From NCBI RefSeq assembly GCF_020042665.1, contig NZ_CP083376.1:4128001-4192000 (forward strand): a DNA stretch of 64,000 nucleotides, written 5' to 3'. This DNA comes from Pseudoxanthomonas sp. X-1 (GTDB lineage Bacteria; Pseudomonadota; Gammaproteobacteria; Xanthomonadales; Xanthomonadaceae). The position numbers and the translations under genes were made by a program. This document shows, piece after piece, positions 1-8,324 of the stretch. The notes under the pieces are model-generated. The model was not told the DNA's origin. It searched no databases and worked only from the letters and a program-made list of their open reading frames with translations. The stretch's first letter is position 1, and every line of letters begins with the position of its first letter.

Positions 1-30
1 GGCGAAAGCCTTGAGTTGGTCGAAATTCAC
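1..30 (-). CDS. Possible first codons of a gene running off the left edge
   Basis: On the minus strand a GTG at 30..28 opens a frame reading MNFDQLKAFA up to the edge of the window. A short N-terminus of this kind is seen in LysR-type regulators among others, but ten residues are too few to name a family. The downstream neighbour on the same strand begins at 516, so this would be the next gene in that direction after a gap of about 57 bases. The real start could lie elsewhere. Confidence 0.3.
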   Translation of the reverse strand, partial: MNFDQLKAFA

Positions 31-87
31 GGCAGGAAAGCGTCGGCTGGGCGCGAAAAGGCCGGCGATTGTCGCACAGCCCGGCGA

Positions 88-516
88 CTATTGACCCTGC
101 CAGAGGTCCGGCAGGCCGTCCTGCAGCCACCACTGCTCGGCCGTCGGGTCCCAGCGCCAGCGTTCGCGCACCCGCACGGTGCGTTCGGCCATGGTGTGGC
201 GGTTGACCACGCGCGCATCGACCACGCGCACCACGCTGCCGTCGGGTTCGGCGCCGCCGCCGATCTCGCTGTAGCCGGTGATCTCCACCTGCTGGTAGCG
301 CGAGAGCTCCAGCGCGCTCAGGCCGGCGCCCTGGCGCGCCTCGGGGTCGACCACGCTCCAGGCCTGTTCGAACTCGCCCCAGCGCATCGCCTTGGTGAAC
401 AGGGTCTGGGTGTCGGTGAGCTTGCGCTGCTTGGCGCGGTTGCCGATGGCCTCGGCCGGTCCGGCGCTGGCCAGCACCAGCAGCGCGGCCAGCAGCATCC
501 ACAGTAGTCGTCCCAC
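88..516 (-). CDS. Secreted conserved hypothetical protein
   Basis: This encodes about 142 residues with a clear N-terminal signal segment (MLLAALLVLASAGPAEA, about residues 7-23), so the product is probably periplasmic. The mature part is rich in charged and Trp residues (ERWRWDPTAEQWWLQDG near the C-terminus) and resembles small Xanthomonad periplasmic proteins with an NTF2-like or DUF4440-like size. I cannot assign a family. The chosen start is GTG at 516, which has GGGGAG about ten bases upstream. An ATG at 498 would remove six residues and leave the signal peptide intact. The next gene on this strand (550..1008) is separated by 33 bases. Confidence 0.65.
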   Translation of the reverse strand: MGRLLWMLLAALLVLASAGPAEAIGNRAKQRKLTDTQTLFTKAMRWGEFEQAWSVVDPEARQGAGLSALELSRYQQVEITGYSEIGGGAEPDGSVVRVVDARVVNRHTMAERTVRVRERWRWDPTAEQWWLQDGLPDLWQGQ

Positions 517-549
517 GTGCGTGTTTCTCCCCAGGCGTGAGCCAGGATG

Positions 550-1008
550 CTACCGCTTTGCCAGGGCCACGTAGCGGCCGCTCAGTTCGGCCGCGACCCC
601 GCCGTCGGGCAGCAGCACCTGCGCCAGCAGGGTGGCGCGCGCCTTGCCGCGGCGCACGAAGGTGTCGATGAAGCCCGCCCAGTCGGCTTCCGGCGCCAGC
701 CAGGCCTGGGCGACCAGCTCGTCCAGCAGCGGGGCGCGGTAGCGCACCTGGCTGTCGGCCACGTAGACCTCGGCGTCCAGCCCGGCCTTGCGCAGCTGCA
801 GCGTGGTCAGCGCCCAGCCGGCCAGGGTCATCAGCGCGACCAGGCTGCCGCCGAAGGCGGTGCCCTTGTCGTTGACGTTGGCGGCCAGCGGCGCGGTCGT
901 GTGCAGGCGCGTGCCATCGAAGCGGCGCAGCGCCATGCGCATCGCCACCACCGGCGGCATCTGCGCGCAGGTCGCGCGCAGCGCGTCGAGCAGGGCGTCG
1001 TCGTTCAT
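550..1008 (-). CDS. YiiD C-terminal-type hotdog thioesterase
   Basis: The product of about 152 residues matches the hotdog-fold thioesterase domain found at the C-terminus of E. coli YiiD/FabY-like proteins. The signature is NVNDKGTAFGGSLVALMTLAGWALTTLQL around residues 45-75, in which the Asn/Asp-Lys-Gly-Thr-Phe-Gly-Gly stretch begins the central hotdog helix. Such proteins are predicted acyl-CoA or acyl-ACP thioesterases acting in the cytoplasm; the substrate here is unknown. I prefer the ATG at 1008. An ATG at 1026 is also possible but would overlap the divergent hemD start at 1025. The two genes therefore share a very short divergent promoter region. Confidence 0.75.
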   Translation of the reverse strand: MNDDALLDALRATCAQMPPVVAMRMALRRFDGTRLHTTAPLAANVNDKGTAFGGSLVALMTLAGWALTTLQLRKAGLDAEVYVADSQVRYRAPLLDELVAQAWLAPEADWAGFIDTFVRRGKARATLLAQVLLPDGGVAAELSGRYVALAKR

Positions 1009-1024
1009 CGCGTACTCTTGATTC

Positions 1025-1792
1025 ATGGGCCAGGGCAAAGCGCGCGCATGGTACGTCATCTCCCTGCGGCCTCAGGGCGGGCACGCCGCGCTGCGCCGCG
1101 CTGCCGCGCGCGTGGGCGCCGGGGTGATCGCGCTCTCGCCCTGGTCGCTGGTGGCGCGCGAGGACGACGAAGCGCGGCAGGCCTGGGAGGCGGCGCGGGC
1201 CTGTGAGGTGGTGGTGTTCACCAGCCCGGCGGCGGTGCGCTTCGCCCATGCCCTGGTGCCCATCGGCGCGGGTCCGGGCCAGGTCCTGATCGGTACCGGC
1301 AGCGGCACGCGCGCGGCGCTGGCGCGGCTGGGGCTGGCGGCGCTCGCCCCGTCCCGCATGGACAGCGAGGGTCTGCTGGACCTGCCGGCGCTGGCCACGC
1401 TCGCGCGGCGCCCGGTCGGGCTGGTCACCGCGCCGCAGGGGCGCGGCACACTGGCGCCGGCGCTGCAGGCGCGCGGTGCGCAGCTGCACCTGGCCGAGGT
1501 GTATCAGCGCCAGCCGGTGCCGCTGTCGGCACGGGCCATCGCCCGGCTCGACGCGCTGCAGGCGCCGGCCTGCGTGCTGGTGACCAGCGGCGGCGCGCTG
1601 CGCGAGGTGCTCGAACGCCTGCCCGCGCGCTCGGCGGCGGCGCTGCGCGCGCAGCCGGCGATCGTGGCCAGCGCGCGGCTGGCGGGCCTGGCGCTGCAGG
1701 CCGGATTCGAGCGGGTGCTGCAGGCCGAAGGCCCGCGTGCGGCGCAGCTGCTGGCGACCGCGCAGGCCATGTACTCACATCGCTTGAGCTAG
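1025..1792 (+). CDS. hemD: Uroporphyrinogen-III synthase
   Basis: HemD cyclises hydroxymethylbilane to uroporphyrinogen III in cytoplasmic tetrapyrrole synthesis. The 255-residue protein has the usual two-lobe length. The weakly conserved family blocks are visible: a first-lobe VVFTSPAAVRFA near residue 65 and a second-lobe CVLVTSGGALREVLERLP near residue 183. hemX and hemY follow on the same strand, an arrangement typical of proteobacterial hem operons. hemC is not adjacent in this window. The overall sequence is very rich in Ala and Arg, which fits the GC content. Sequence conservation in HemD is always low, so the operon context supports the call strongly. Confidence 0.85.
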   Translation: MGQGKARAWYVISLRPQGGHAALRRAAARVGAGVIALSPWSLVAREDDEARQAWEAARACEVVVFTSPAAVRFAHALVPIGAGPGQVLIGTGSGTRAALARLGLAALAPSRMDSEGLLDLPALATLARRPVGLVTAPQGRGTLAPALQARGAQLHLAEVYQRQPVPLSARAIARLDALQAPACVLVTSGGALREVLERLPARSAAALRAQPAIVASARLAGLALQAGFERVLQAEGPRAAQLLATAQAMYSHRLS

Positions 1793-1854
1793 CATGCGGC
1801 CGATCCCGCCGCGCCACACGCGCCTGTTCCACGCTGCTTTGTTGGAGTGCCCCC

Positions 1855-2907
1855 TTGAACGATGCCATCGCCAGCGCCGAGTCCGAGCCGCGCCCGCGCC
1901 GCCGCATCTGGCCAGCCCTGATCGCGCTGCTGCTGATCGCCGCACTGGCGGCGGGCGGCTGGTACGGCTGGCAGCAATGGCAGGGCCGGCGCAGCGCACA
2001 GGAGGATCAGCTCCAGCGCCAGCTGGCCGCACTGGACCAGCGCATCGACGCCCTGCGCGGCGATGCCCGCGCCCAGAGCGAACGCATCCAGGACGCGGCC
2101 GCCACCAACCGCGTGCTGCGCGATGAAATGCTCGGCCTGAGCCAGCGCGGCGCGCTGCTGGAAGACACCGTGGCCAAGCTCGCCGATTCCACCCGCCAGG
2201 GCGCCGCCGCGCTGCGCCTGGACCAGACCGAGCTGGAACTGCACCTGGCCGCCCAGCGCCTGACCATCGCCGGCGACCTGCCCGGCGCGCAGCAGGCCTA
2301 TGCCCTGGCCGCCGACACCCTGGCCGGCCTGGACGACCCGCGCGTGCTCAACCTCAAGCAGTCGCTGGAACAGGAGCGCGCCGCGGTCCTGCGCCTGGGC
2401 GCAGGACCGAAGGCCCAGGCCCTGCAGCGGCTCGATGCCGCCAGCGCCGCGCTGGCCCAGCTGCCGCGTCAGGTGCCCGTGGATCCGGCCACGCGCCCGG
2501 CCTGGCAGCGCGTGCTCGCCCCACTGGTGGATGTGCGGCCCAGCGGCGCGCGCGTGGCGGTGGTCCCGGCCCAGCGCGCCGCCTTCGACAACGCTCTGCA
2601 GCTGGAACTCACCCTGGCCCGCGCCGCCGCCGAGCGTCACGATGCCGCCGGGTTCCGCGCCGCGGTGCTGCGCGCCGCCGGCTGGGTGCCACGGCTGTGG
2701 CCGGCCACCCCGCAGGCCAGCGCGCTGGAGCGCCAGCTGCGCCAGATCGCGGCCCTGCCGCTGCAGCCGCAGATCCCCGAACTGGGCAGCACCCTGGCCC
2801 AGCTGCAGGCCCAGCGCGGCAAGGCGACCGGCGCCACGCCATGGCCGGCAACGCCTCCGTCCCCGTCCGCGCCCGCCGCGCAGGCCCCCACGGAGGGCAC
2901 GCCATGA
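1855..2907 (+). CDS. hemX: HemX family membrane protein
   Basis: HemX is an inner-membrane protein of unsettled function encoded with hemD and hemY. It was historically annotated as uroporphyrin-III C-methyltransferase, but no methyltransferase motif is present. The 350 residues comprise a short basic cytoplasmic tail, one transmembrane helix at about residues 20-40 (IWPALIALLLIAALAAGGWY), a coiled coil at about 45-110 and a periplasmic helical HemX domain. The C-terminal 40 residues are Pro/Ala-rich. The start is TTG at 1855, supported by GGAG at 1844-1847. The stop overlaps the hemY start (ATGA at 2904-2907), so translation of the two is probably coupled. Confidence 0.85.
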   Translation: MNDAIASAESEPRPRRRIWPALIALLLIAALAAGGWYGWQQWQGRRSAQEDQLQRQLAALDQRIDALRGDARAQSERIQDAAATNRVLRDEMLGLSQRGALLEDTVAKLADSTRQGAAALRLDQTELELHLAAQRLTIAGDLPGAQQAYALAADTLAGLDDPRVLNLKQSLEQERAAVLRLGAGPKAQALQRLDAASAALAQLPRQVPVDPATRPAWQRVLAPLVDVRPSGARVAVVPAQRAAFDNALQLELTLARAAAERHDAAGFRAAVLRAAGWVPRLWPATPQASALERQLRQIAALPLQPQIPELGSTLAQLQAQRGKATGATPWPATPPSPSAPAAQAPTEGTP

Positions 2908-4166
2908 AGACCCTGCGCATCGTCGTGGTCCTGCTGGTCCTGGTCGCCCTGGGCGTGATCGGCGCGCAGTGGCTGGCGCGCGAGGACATCCGCGACTGGG
3001 GCGAAGTGTTCGTGCGCGTGGGCGGCTACGACGTCACCGCCACGGTGCCGGGCGCGATCCTGGCGCTGATCGTCGCCGCGCTGGTGCTGTGGATCGTCTG
3101 GACCCTGCTGGCCCTGCCCTTCCGCGCCTGGGGCCGGCATCGCCGCAAGCGCGCCCGCGCGCAGCTGATCGAGGGCCTGGAAGCCGTCCAGCACGGCCAC
3201 TGGCTGCGCGCCGAGAAGCTGCTGGACCGCGCCGCGCAGGACCCCGAGGTCGGCACCGCCGCGCGCATCGCCGCCGTGCGCGCCGCCCGGGCCCGCGGCG
3301 ACGCCGCTGCCCTGGAGCGCCACCTGCAGGCCCTGGCCCAGCGCGATGCCACCGCCCACGCCCTGCTGCTGGCCGAGGACGCGCTGGCCGCCGACATGCC
3401 GGCCCAGGCGCTGGTCGCCCTGGACGCGCCCGGCGCCCAGCCGCTGCCGCCGCGCGGCCTGGCCCTGCGCGCGCAGGCCCTGGCCGAGGTGGGCCGCGCC
3501 GGCGACGCCTGGGGCCTGCTCGGCCCGCTGCGCCAGCACAAGGCGCTGTCGCCCCCCGACTACGCCCTGCTCGAAACGCGCCTGGCCGCGCGTGCGCTGG
3601 AGCAGGCCGGCGACGCCAACGCCCTGGCCGAGCGCTGGGAGCTGGTTCCCAAGCCGCTGCGCACCGAACGCGCGGTGGTCGCCGCCTACGCCACCCGCGC
3701 CGCCGCCCTGCGCTGGGACGACGCGGCCACCCATGCCCTGGAGCACGCGCTGGACAGCCGCTGGGACGAGGATCTGATCGCCCTCTACGGCCGCCTGCCG
3801 GTCGGCAAGCTCGATTCGCGCCGGGCCAGCGCCCAGCGCTGGCTGCAGGCTCATTCCGACAGCCCGGCGCTGCTGCTGACCCTGGCGCGGCTGGCGCGCC
3901 AGCAAGGGCAGTGGCCGCAGGCGCAGGAGTTCCTGCACCGCGCCCTGGCCCAGGGCGGCGGCGCCGAAGCCTGGGAGGAGCTGGGCCACGGCTACGCCGC
4001 CGCCGGCGAGGACCTGCTTGCCCGCCGCAGCTACGCCAATGCCCTGGCTGCCCAGCGCGGCGAACTGCCCGCCACCGAACCCGATCGCGACCTGCGCCAG
4101 CAGATCCACGACCAGGCCGTCACCGAGACCCGCGACGAACACGGCCTGCCGCGCCTGCGCGAGTGA
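2904..4166 (+). CDS. hemY: HemY family TPR membrane protein
   Basis: HemY of the proteobacterial type is an inner-membrane protein with tetratricopeptide repeats, associated with late haem synthesis. It is unrelated to Bacillus protoporphyrinogen oxidase, which shares the name. The 420 residues have two N-terminal membrane helices (about 5-22, IVVVLLVLVALGVIGAQWL, and about 44-66, GAILALIVAALVLWIVWTLL) followed by helical repeats to the end, for example the block around EAWEELGHGYAAAGEDLLARRSYANAL. The ATG at 2904 overlaps the hemX stop by four bases. The gene ends three bases from the convergent DUF4349 gene, and I see no terminator hairpin between them. Confidence 0.88.
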   Translation: MKTLRIVVVLLVLVALGVIGAQWLAREDIRDWGEVFVRVGGYDVTATVPGAILALIVAALVLWIVWTLLALPFRAWGRHRRKRARAQLIEGLEAVQHGHWLRAEKLLDRAAQDPEVGTAARIAAVRAARARGDAAALERHLQALAQRDATAHALLLAEDALAADMPAQALVALDAPGAQPLPPRGLALRAQALAEVGRAGDAWGLLGPLRQHKALSPPDYALLETRLAARALEQAGDANALAERWELVPKPLRTERAVVAAYATRAAALRWDDAATHALEHALDSRWDEDLIALYGRLPVGKLDSRRASAQRWLQAHSDSPALLLTLARLARQQGQWPQAQEFLHRALAQGGGAEAWEELGHGYAAAGEDLLARRSYANALAAQRGELPATEPDRDLRQQIHDQAVTETRDEHGLPRLRE

Positions 4167-4169
4167 CGC

Positions 4170-5189
4170 TTAGCGGGCGTCGCGCCGACCGCGGCGCAGC
4201 AGGAACGCGCCCAGTGCCAAGCAGATCAGCGCGAACCACAAGGGCCACAGCGTGGCCAATCGCAGTGCCAGCACCTGCAGGCCTTCCCAGCCGCCCCTGA
4301 GCGACTGCGCCAGGCGCCAGCCGAAGGAAGGCGTGTGCTCGCGCAGCGCCGCCTGCAGGTCGGGCAGTTCGGTCCGGCGCAGCAGGGCGGGCTGATACAG
4401 CGAAAGGGTCAGCGTGCTGAAGGCGATGCGGTCCTCGATCCGACGCTGCTCGACCAGCGCCTCGTCGCGCGATGCCCGCGCCTGGTTTCGCGCCGCGATC
4501 ACCTCGGCGATGTGGTCCGCGCGACCCGTGCGCGCGCTGGCCGCACCGAGTTCCTGCTGCGCCTGTTCCTCGCGCTGCCGGGCCAGCGCCTGGGCGAGCA
4601 GGTCGAACTGCACATCGTTTGCCTCGACGCTGCGCGCATCGAGGAACTCGATCTGGCTGGCCAGGGCGCGCAGCAGCGCCTGGGTCCGTTCGCTGGGCAC
4701 ACGCACGGTCAAGCGGCCCTCCACGATGTACTCGGTCAGTTCCAGCCTGCGTGCGTGCGCGATCGAACGCGTCCGCGTGTCGAGCACGCGCGCTTGGATC
4801 TGGTTGCCGGTCACGAAGCCCTGCTGTTGCGCCACGAGGTCTTCGATCGCCAGCGCGGCGGCATAGGTGTCGCGCACACAGAAGCGCGCGTTCGCCGTCC
4901 TGACGAACCTGCGCTGCCCATCCGAGTAGGTCAGCGCCGCGGAAACGAGCTGCGCGGCGGGGGCCATCGTCGGCTTGGCGGCTTCCATCTGCACCGCCTC
5001 CGTGCCGTTGCCGTCCGCATACGCGTCGCGCATCACCGCCGGTGCCGCGGGCGCGGCTCCTGAAGGGGACTCGGCGGATTGGGCTTCAGCCGTGCCCGGC
5101 GCGGGTCCGGGTTGCGGTGAGCGCGCGCATCCGGCCAGGACCGCGCCGAGCGCCAGGGTCGTCATGGTCAGTGTCCACCTGCACGTCAT
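4170..5189 (-). CDS. DUF4349 lipoprotein
   Basis: This is a predicted lipoprotein of about 339 residues. The N-terminus MTCRWTLTMTTLALGAVLAGC ends in a lipobox (LAGC) with the lipidated Cys near residue 21. The central part (about 90-280) matches DUF4349: a beta-rich ring-like region (ALAIEDLVAQQQGFV, LTVRVPSERTQALL) broken by a coiled coil (AQALARQREEQAQQE). The C-terminus has a membrane helix (LWPLWFALICLALGAFLL) followed by an Arg-rich tail, so the protein may span the periplasm between lipid anchor and inner membrane. DUF4349 proteins are widespread and their function is unknown. The start at 5189 is preceded by GGAG at eight bases. Confidence 0.85.
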   Translation of the reverse strand: MTCRWTLTMTTLALGAVLAGCARSPQPGPAPGTAEAQSAESPSGAAPAAPAVMRDAYADGNGTEAVQMEAAKPTMAPAAQLVSAALTYSDGQRRFVRTANARFCVRDTYAAALAIEDLVAQQQGFVTGNQIQARVLDTRTRSIAHARRLELTEYIVEGRLTVRVPSERTQALLRALASQIEFLDARSVEANDVQFDLLAQALARQREEQAQQELGAASARTGRADHIAEVIAARNQARASRDEALVEQRRIEDRIAFSTLTLSLYQPALLRRTELPDLQAALREHTPSFGWRLAQSLRGGWEGLQVLALRLATLWPLWFALICLALGAFLLRRGRRDAR

Positions 5190-5243
5190 CGCCACGTCTC
5201 CGCTCAAGGTGCGATGGCAAACGCACCGAGGGAGCGGACGGGG

Positions 5244-6524
5244 TTAGCGCGGCACAGGGCGCGGCCTGCGCGCCAGCAGCGCGCTGGTCGCAGCGGCAGT
5301 CAGCGCGGCGCAACCGGCCAGCAGGTAGATCGCGCCGAAGCGCCAGGCCAGCGCGAGCGCGCCCGCCAGCGGGCCGGTGATCGCCAGCGCCAGGTCCAGG
5401 AACAGCGAGTACAAGCCCAGCGCGGTGCCACGGTTGCTGTCGCTGACCCGGCGCACCGCTTCCAGGCCCAGCGACGGGAACACCAGGGCGAAGCCCGCGC
5501 CGGTGATCGCCGCGCCCACCGCGGCCAGGGCCGGCAGCGGCGCCAGCCAGATGCACAGCAGGCCGGCGGCCTCCACGCAGAGCGACACCATCGCCACGCG
5601 GTAGCCACCATGCCGGTCGATCGCCCGCGGAAAGACCAGCCGCACCGACACGAAGGTCGCCCCCAGCAGCGTCATCGCCAGCGCCGCGTGCGGCCAGCCG
5701 CGCTGGGCGTAGTACAGCGCGATGAAGGCGGTGATCGCGCCGAACCCCACCGACGCCAGCCCCAGGCATAGCCCGAACGGCAGGACCCGCGCCAGCACGC
5801 GGCGGGCCGGGATGCGCTCGCCCGGCACCGGCCGCACGCCGCGGCGCGGCACCACGCAGGCCAGCGCGGCCAGCGCCAGCACGACGGTCAGCCCGCCCAG
5901 CGCGGCCAGGCCGAAGCGCTGCCCCAGGGCGACGCCGACCGGGGCCGCCAGGGCCAGCGCGCCGTAGGTGGTGACGCCGTTCCACGAGATCACCCGGCCG
6001 GTATGGACCGCACCGACCGCGCCGATCCCCCAGATGATCGTGGCGGTGGTGATCAGGCTTTCGCCGCAGCCCAGCAGCAGGCGCCCGGCGAACAGCACCG
6101 CCAGGCTGGCCGCCGGCCAGGCCACCATCAGCGCGGCGGCCGCAGTGCAGGCGCCCGCCAGCGCGCACGCGCCCAGGCCCAGCAGCACCGAGACCTTGGG
6201 CCCGCGCCGATCGCACAGGCGTCCGGCGACGGTGCGGCTGAGCAGGGTGGCCGCGTACTGCAGGCTCACCGCCAGGCCGGCCATCACCGTGCCGTAGCCC
6301 AGCGTGGTGTGGACGAAGCCCGGCACCACGGCCAGCGGCAGGCCGACGCAGAAATAGCCGACGAAGTTGAACACCACGACGCTCAGCACGCGGCGGGTGA
6401 GGCGCGAGGGCGCCGCGGCAGCGGCGCTTGCAGGCGTGAGGGCAGCGGATGAATCGTCCAAGGCGATACGCGACGGTCCGCGCAAGGTCATGCGCGCGCC
6501 GGCAAACGGGGGAGGCCTGGACAT
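5244..6524 (-). CDS. MFS transporter, arabinose-efflux/YfcJ-like
   Basis: This is a 12-helix major facilitator of about 426 residues in the inner membrane. The helices begin near RRVLSVVVFNFVGYFCVGLPLAVVPGFV. The MFS loop 2-3 signature appears as GRLCDRRGPKVSVLLGLG after the second helix. The family groups with uncharacterised drug or sugar efflux proteins such as YfcJ and YhhS, so substrate export is likely but the substrate is unknown. Start choice is uncertain: ATG at 6524 gives a disordered Ser/Ala-rich N-tail and ATG at 6491 gives a shorter one, and neither has a strong ribosome-binding site. The convergent neighbours give no functional clue. Confidence 0.8.
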   Translation of the reverse strand: MSRPPPFAGARMTLRGPSRIALDDSSAALTPASAAAAAPSRLTRRVLSVVVFNFVGYFCVGLPLAVVPGFVHTTLGYGTVMAGLAVSLQYAATLLSRTVAGRLCDRRGPKVSVLLGLGACALAGACTAAAALMVAWPAASLAVLFAGRLLLGCGESLITTATIIWGIGAVGAVHTGRVISWNGVTTYGALALAAPVGVALGQRFGLAALGGLTVVLALAALACVVPRRGVRPVPGERIPARRVLARVLPFGLCLGLASVGFGAITAFIALYYAQRGWPHAALAMTLLGATFVSVRLVFPRAIDRHGGYRVAMVSLCVEAAGLLCIWLAPLPALAAVGAAITGAGFALVFPSLGLEAVRRVSDSNRGTALGLYSLFLDLALAITGPLAGALALAWRFGAIYLLAGCAALTAAATSALLARRPRPVPR

Positions 6525-6632
6525 GATGCGCTTTGCAGCGGGTCCACGCCGCACCGGCCTTGCCGAATTCCAGTCAGCGGCGCGTGGCCTGCCCTGCGGG
6601 CACTGTCACGCGCCGCGCGGCAATAGTCAGAG

Positions 6633-6680
6633 GCCTGGTTGCGCTTCAGCCTGGTTGCGCTTCAGCCTGGTTGCGCTTCA
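6633..6680. repeat. 16-bp tandem repeat, three perfect copies
   Basis: The unit GCCTGGTTGCGCTTCA occurs at 6633-6648, 6649-6664 and 6665-6680 without change, and the following bases (GCTTGAGGCTTC) begin a degraded fourth copy. It is non-coding and lies between convergent repeat sequence and the MFS gene promoter. The copy number may vary between strains. Confidence 0.9.
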
Positions 6681-6701
6681 GCTTGAGGCTTCTTCTGCTC
6701 G

Positions 6702-6770
6702 GTGGGAGACGCCATGGCGGCGCGGGGGCTCTCCCGGGAAAGCCGCATCGCCGCCATGGCGGCTACCGCG
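6702..6770. repeat. Palindromic intergenic repeat, CCATGGCGGC family
   Basis: The sequence starts GTGGGAGACGCCATGGCGGC, passes through CTCCCGGGAAAGCC and ends with GCCGCCATGGCGGC, so the two ends are inverted copies. The same element occurs at 55241-55289 and 55334-55400. These imperfect palindromes resemble the REP-like elements scattered between genes of Stenotrophomonas, Pseudoxanthomonas and relatives. Confidence 0.75.
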
Positions 6771-6832
6771 ACAGCGGCAACGAGCACCCGCGATTTTCTT
6801 AGTGCTGGGTCGGTTGAGCCGACCGCGGCCGC

Positions 6833-8113
6833 TCAGCGCTCGACGATCGCGACCACACCCATGCCGCCGGCAGTGCAGATGGACACCAGCGCGCGGCCGC
6901 CGCCGCGCTGGGCCAGCTCCTTGGCCACCGTGCCGATGATGCGCGCGCCGGTGGCGGCGAAGGGATGACCCGCGGCCAGCGAGGAACCATTGGGGTTGAT
7001 CTTCTCCGGATCGATGCGACCCATCGGACCGGGCAGGCCAAGGCGATGGGTGCAGTACTCCTCGCTCTCCCACGCGCGCAGCGTGCACAGCACCTGCGCG
7101 GCGAAGGCCTCGTGGATCTCGTAGATGTCGAAGTCCTGCAGGCTCAGGCCATGGCGCGCCAGCATCTGCGGCACGGCCACGGTCGGCGCCATCAGCAGGC
7201 CCTCGCCGTGGACGAAATCCACCGCCGCGGTCTGCACGTCCTTCAGATAGGCCAGCGGCGTGTGGCCATGCGCGGCCGCCCATTCGTCGCTGGACAGCAG
7301 CACCGCCGCGGCGCCGTCGGTCAGCGGCGTGGAGTTGGCGGCGGTCAGCGTGCCGCGGCCGGAGGTCTTGTCGAAGGCGGGTTTCAGCGTGGCCAGCTTC
7401 TCCAGCGAGGTGTCCGGACGCAGGATGTTGTCGCGGCTCACCCCGCGGAAGGGCACGATCAGATCGTCGAAGAAGCCGCGCTCGTACGCGGCGGCCAGCT
7501 TCTTGTGCGAGGACACCGCCCAGGCGTCCTGCGAGTCGCGCGAGATGTTCCACTCCTTGGCCATGTCCTCGCAGTGCTCGCCCATCGACTTGCCGGTGCG
7601 CGGCTCGCCCACGCCCGGGAACTCGGGCTTGAGCTCGGAAAAGCGGAAGCCCCTGAGCAGGGCGCGGGCCTTGTCCTTGGGCGTCTTGGCGCGGTTGACC
7701 TCGAGCAGGCGCGCGCGCAGCTTCTTGCCGTAGACGATCGGCACGTCCGAGGTCGTATCCGAGCCGCCGCCGATGCCCGCGTCGATCTGCCCCAGTGCGA
7801 TCTTGTTGCCGATGTGGGCGATGCTGTCCAGGCTGGTGCCGCAGGCGCGCTGCAGGGTGATGCCCGGCGTCAGCGGCGACAGGCCCGAGGACAGCGCGGC
7901 CTCGCGGCCCAGGTTCCAGTCGCTGGAGTGCTTGATCACCGCCCCCATGGCCACCTCGCCCAGAGTCTGCCCATGCAGGCCGAAGCGCTCGACCAGCGCG
8001 CCCAGCGTACGCACCGACATGCCCAGGTTGCCGACATCCGCGTAGGCGGTGTTCTGGCGGCAGAAGGGGATGCGGACGCCGCCGAGGATGGCGACGGGAC
8101 GAGCGACTGGCAT
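6833..8113 (-). CDS. fadI: Acetyl-CoA C-acyltransferase, FadI type
   Basis: The enzyme is a thiolase that cleaves 3-ketoacyl-CoA in fatty-acid beta-oxidation, or condenses acetyl-CoA. The 426-residue product resembles FadI more than FadA. It has the N-terminal nucleophile Cys91 in LQRACGTSLDS, the active-site His in EIHEAFAAQ, the Gly-rich NPNGSSLAAGHPFAATGAR block and the second catalytic Cys in SICTAGGMGVV near the C-terminus. The FadI-like segment SKKLxARLLEVNRAKT is also recognisable as YGKKLRARLLEVNRAKT. The start at 8113 (MPVARPVAIL) is preceded by GAGG at seven bases. No fadJ partner is adjacent, so the gene may act alone or with a distant partner. Confidence 0.9.
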   Translation of the reverse strand: MPVARPVAILGGVRIPFCRQNTAYADVGNLGMSVRTLGALVERFGLHGQTLGEVAMGAVIKHSSDWNLGREAALSSGLSPLTPGITLQRACGTSLDSIAHIGNKIALGQIDAGIGGGSDTTSDVPIVYGKKLRARLLEVNRAKTPKDKARALLRGFRFSELKPEFPGVGEPRTGKSMGEHCEDMAKEWNISRDSQDAWAVSSHKKLAAAYERGFFDDLIVPFRGVSRDNILRPDTSLEKLATLKPAFDKTSGRGTLTAANSTPLTDGAAAVLLSSDEWAAAHGHTPLAYLKDVQTAAVDFVHGEGLLMAPTVAVPQMLARHGLSLQDFDIYEIHEAFAAQVLCTLRAWESEEYCTHRLGLPGPMGRIDPEKINPNGSSLAAGHPFAATGARIIGTVAKELAQRGGGRALVSICTAGGMGVVAIVER

Positions 8114-8324
8114 GGGAAGACCTCGGTGGACGGCCATGTTCAAGGGGGACCCGCACATGCGCAGGCGTATGGAGGAAGTGTAGCGGCGTCGTTCGACGCC
8201 TGTCATCGATCGTCCACGACCTTCCCTGCTGCGCCGTGAATGACGCGTGCGCGTGCATCGTGTCGCGGCGGTCACCCGGCCGGTGGCTAGAATGCCGGCA
8301 GATCGTCCTGACTCGCCGTTCTTC

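Larger units (their letters stand above)
6525..6832. other. Gene-free gap with repeats
   Basis: No convincing gene lies between the MFS gene and the thiolase gene. The gap holds a 16-bp unit repeated three times and one palindromic repeat of the GCCATGGCGGC family. A weak hairpin (GGTCGG...CCGACC, around 6807-6823) lies just beyond the thiolase stop but has no U tract. Reading frames across the gap are repeat translations. Confidence 0.6.

Noticed and set aside
6633..6680. Three tandem 16-bp units as an iteron-type origin or integration site
   Set aside because: Units are directly abutting, there is no replication protein, integrase or AT-rich region beside them, and no tRNA gene.
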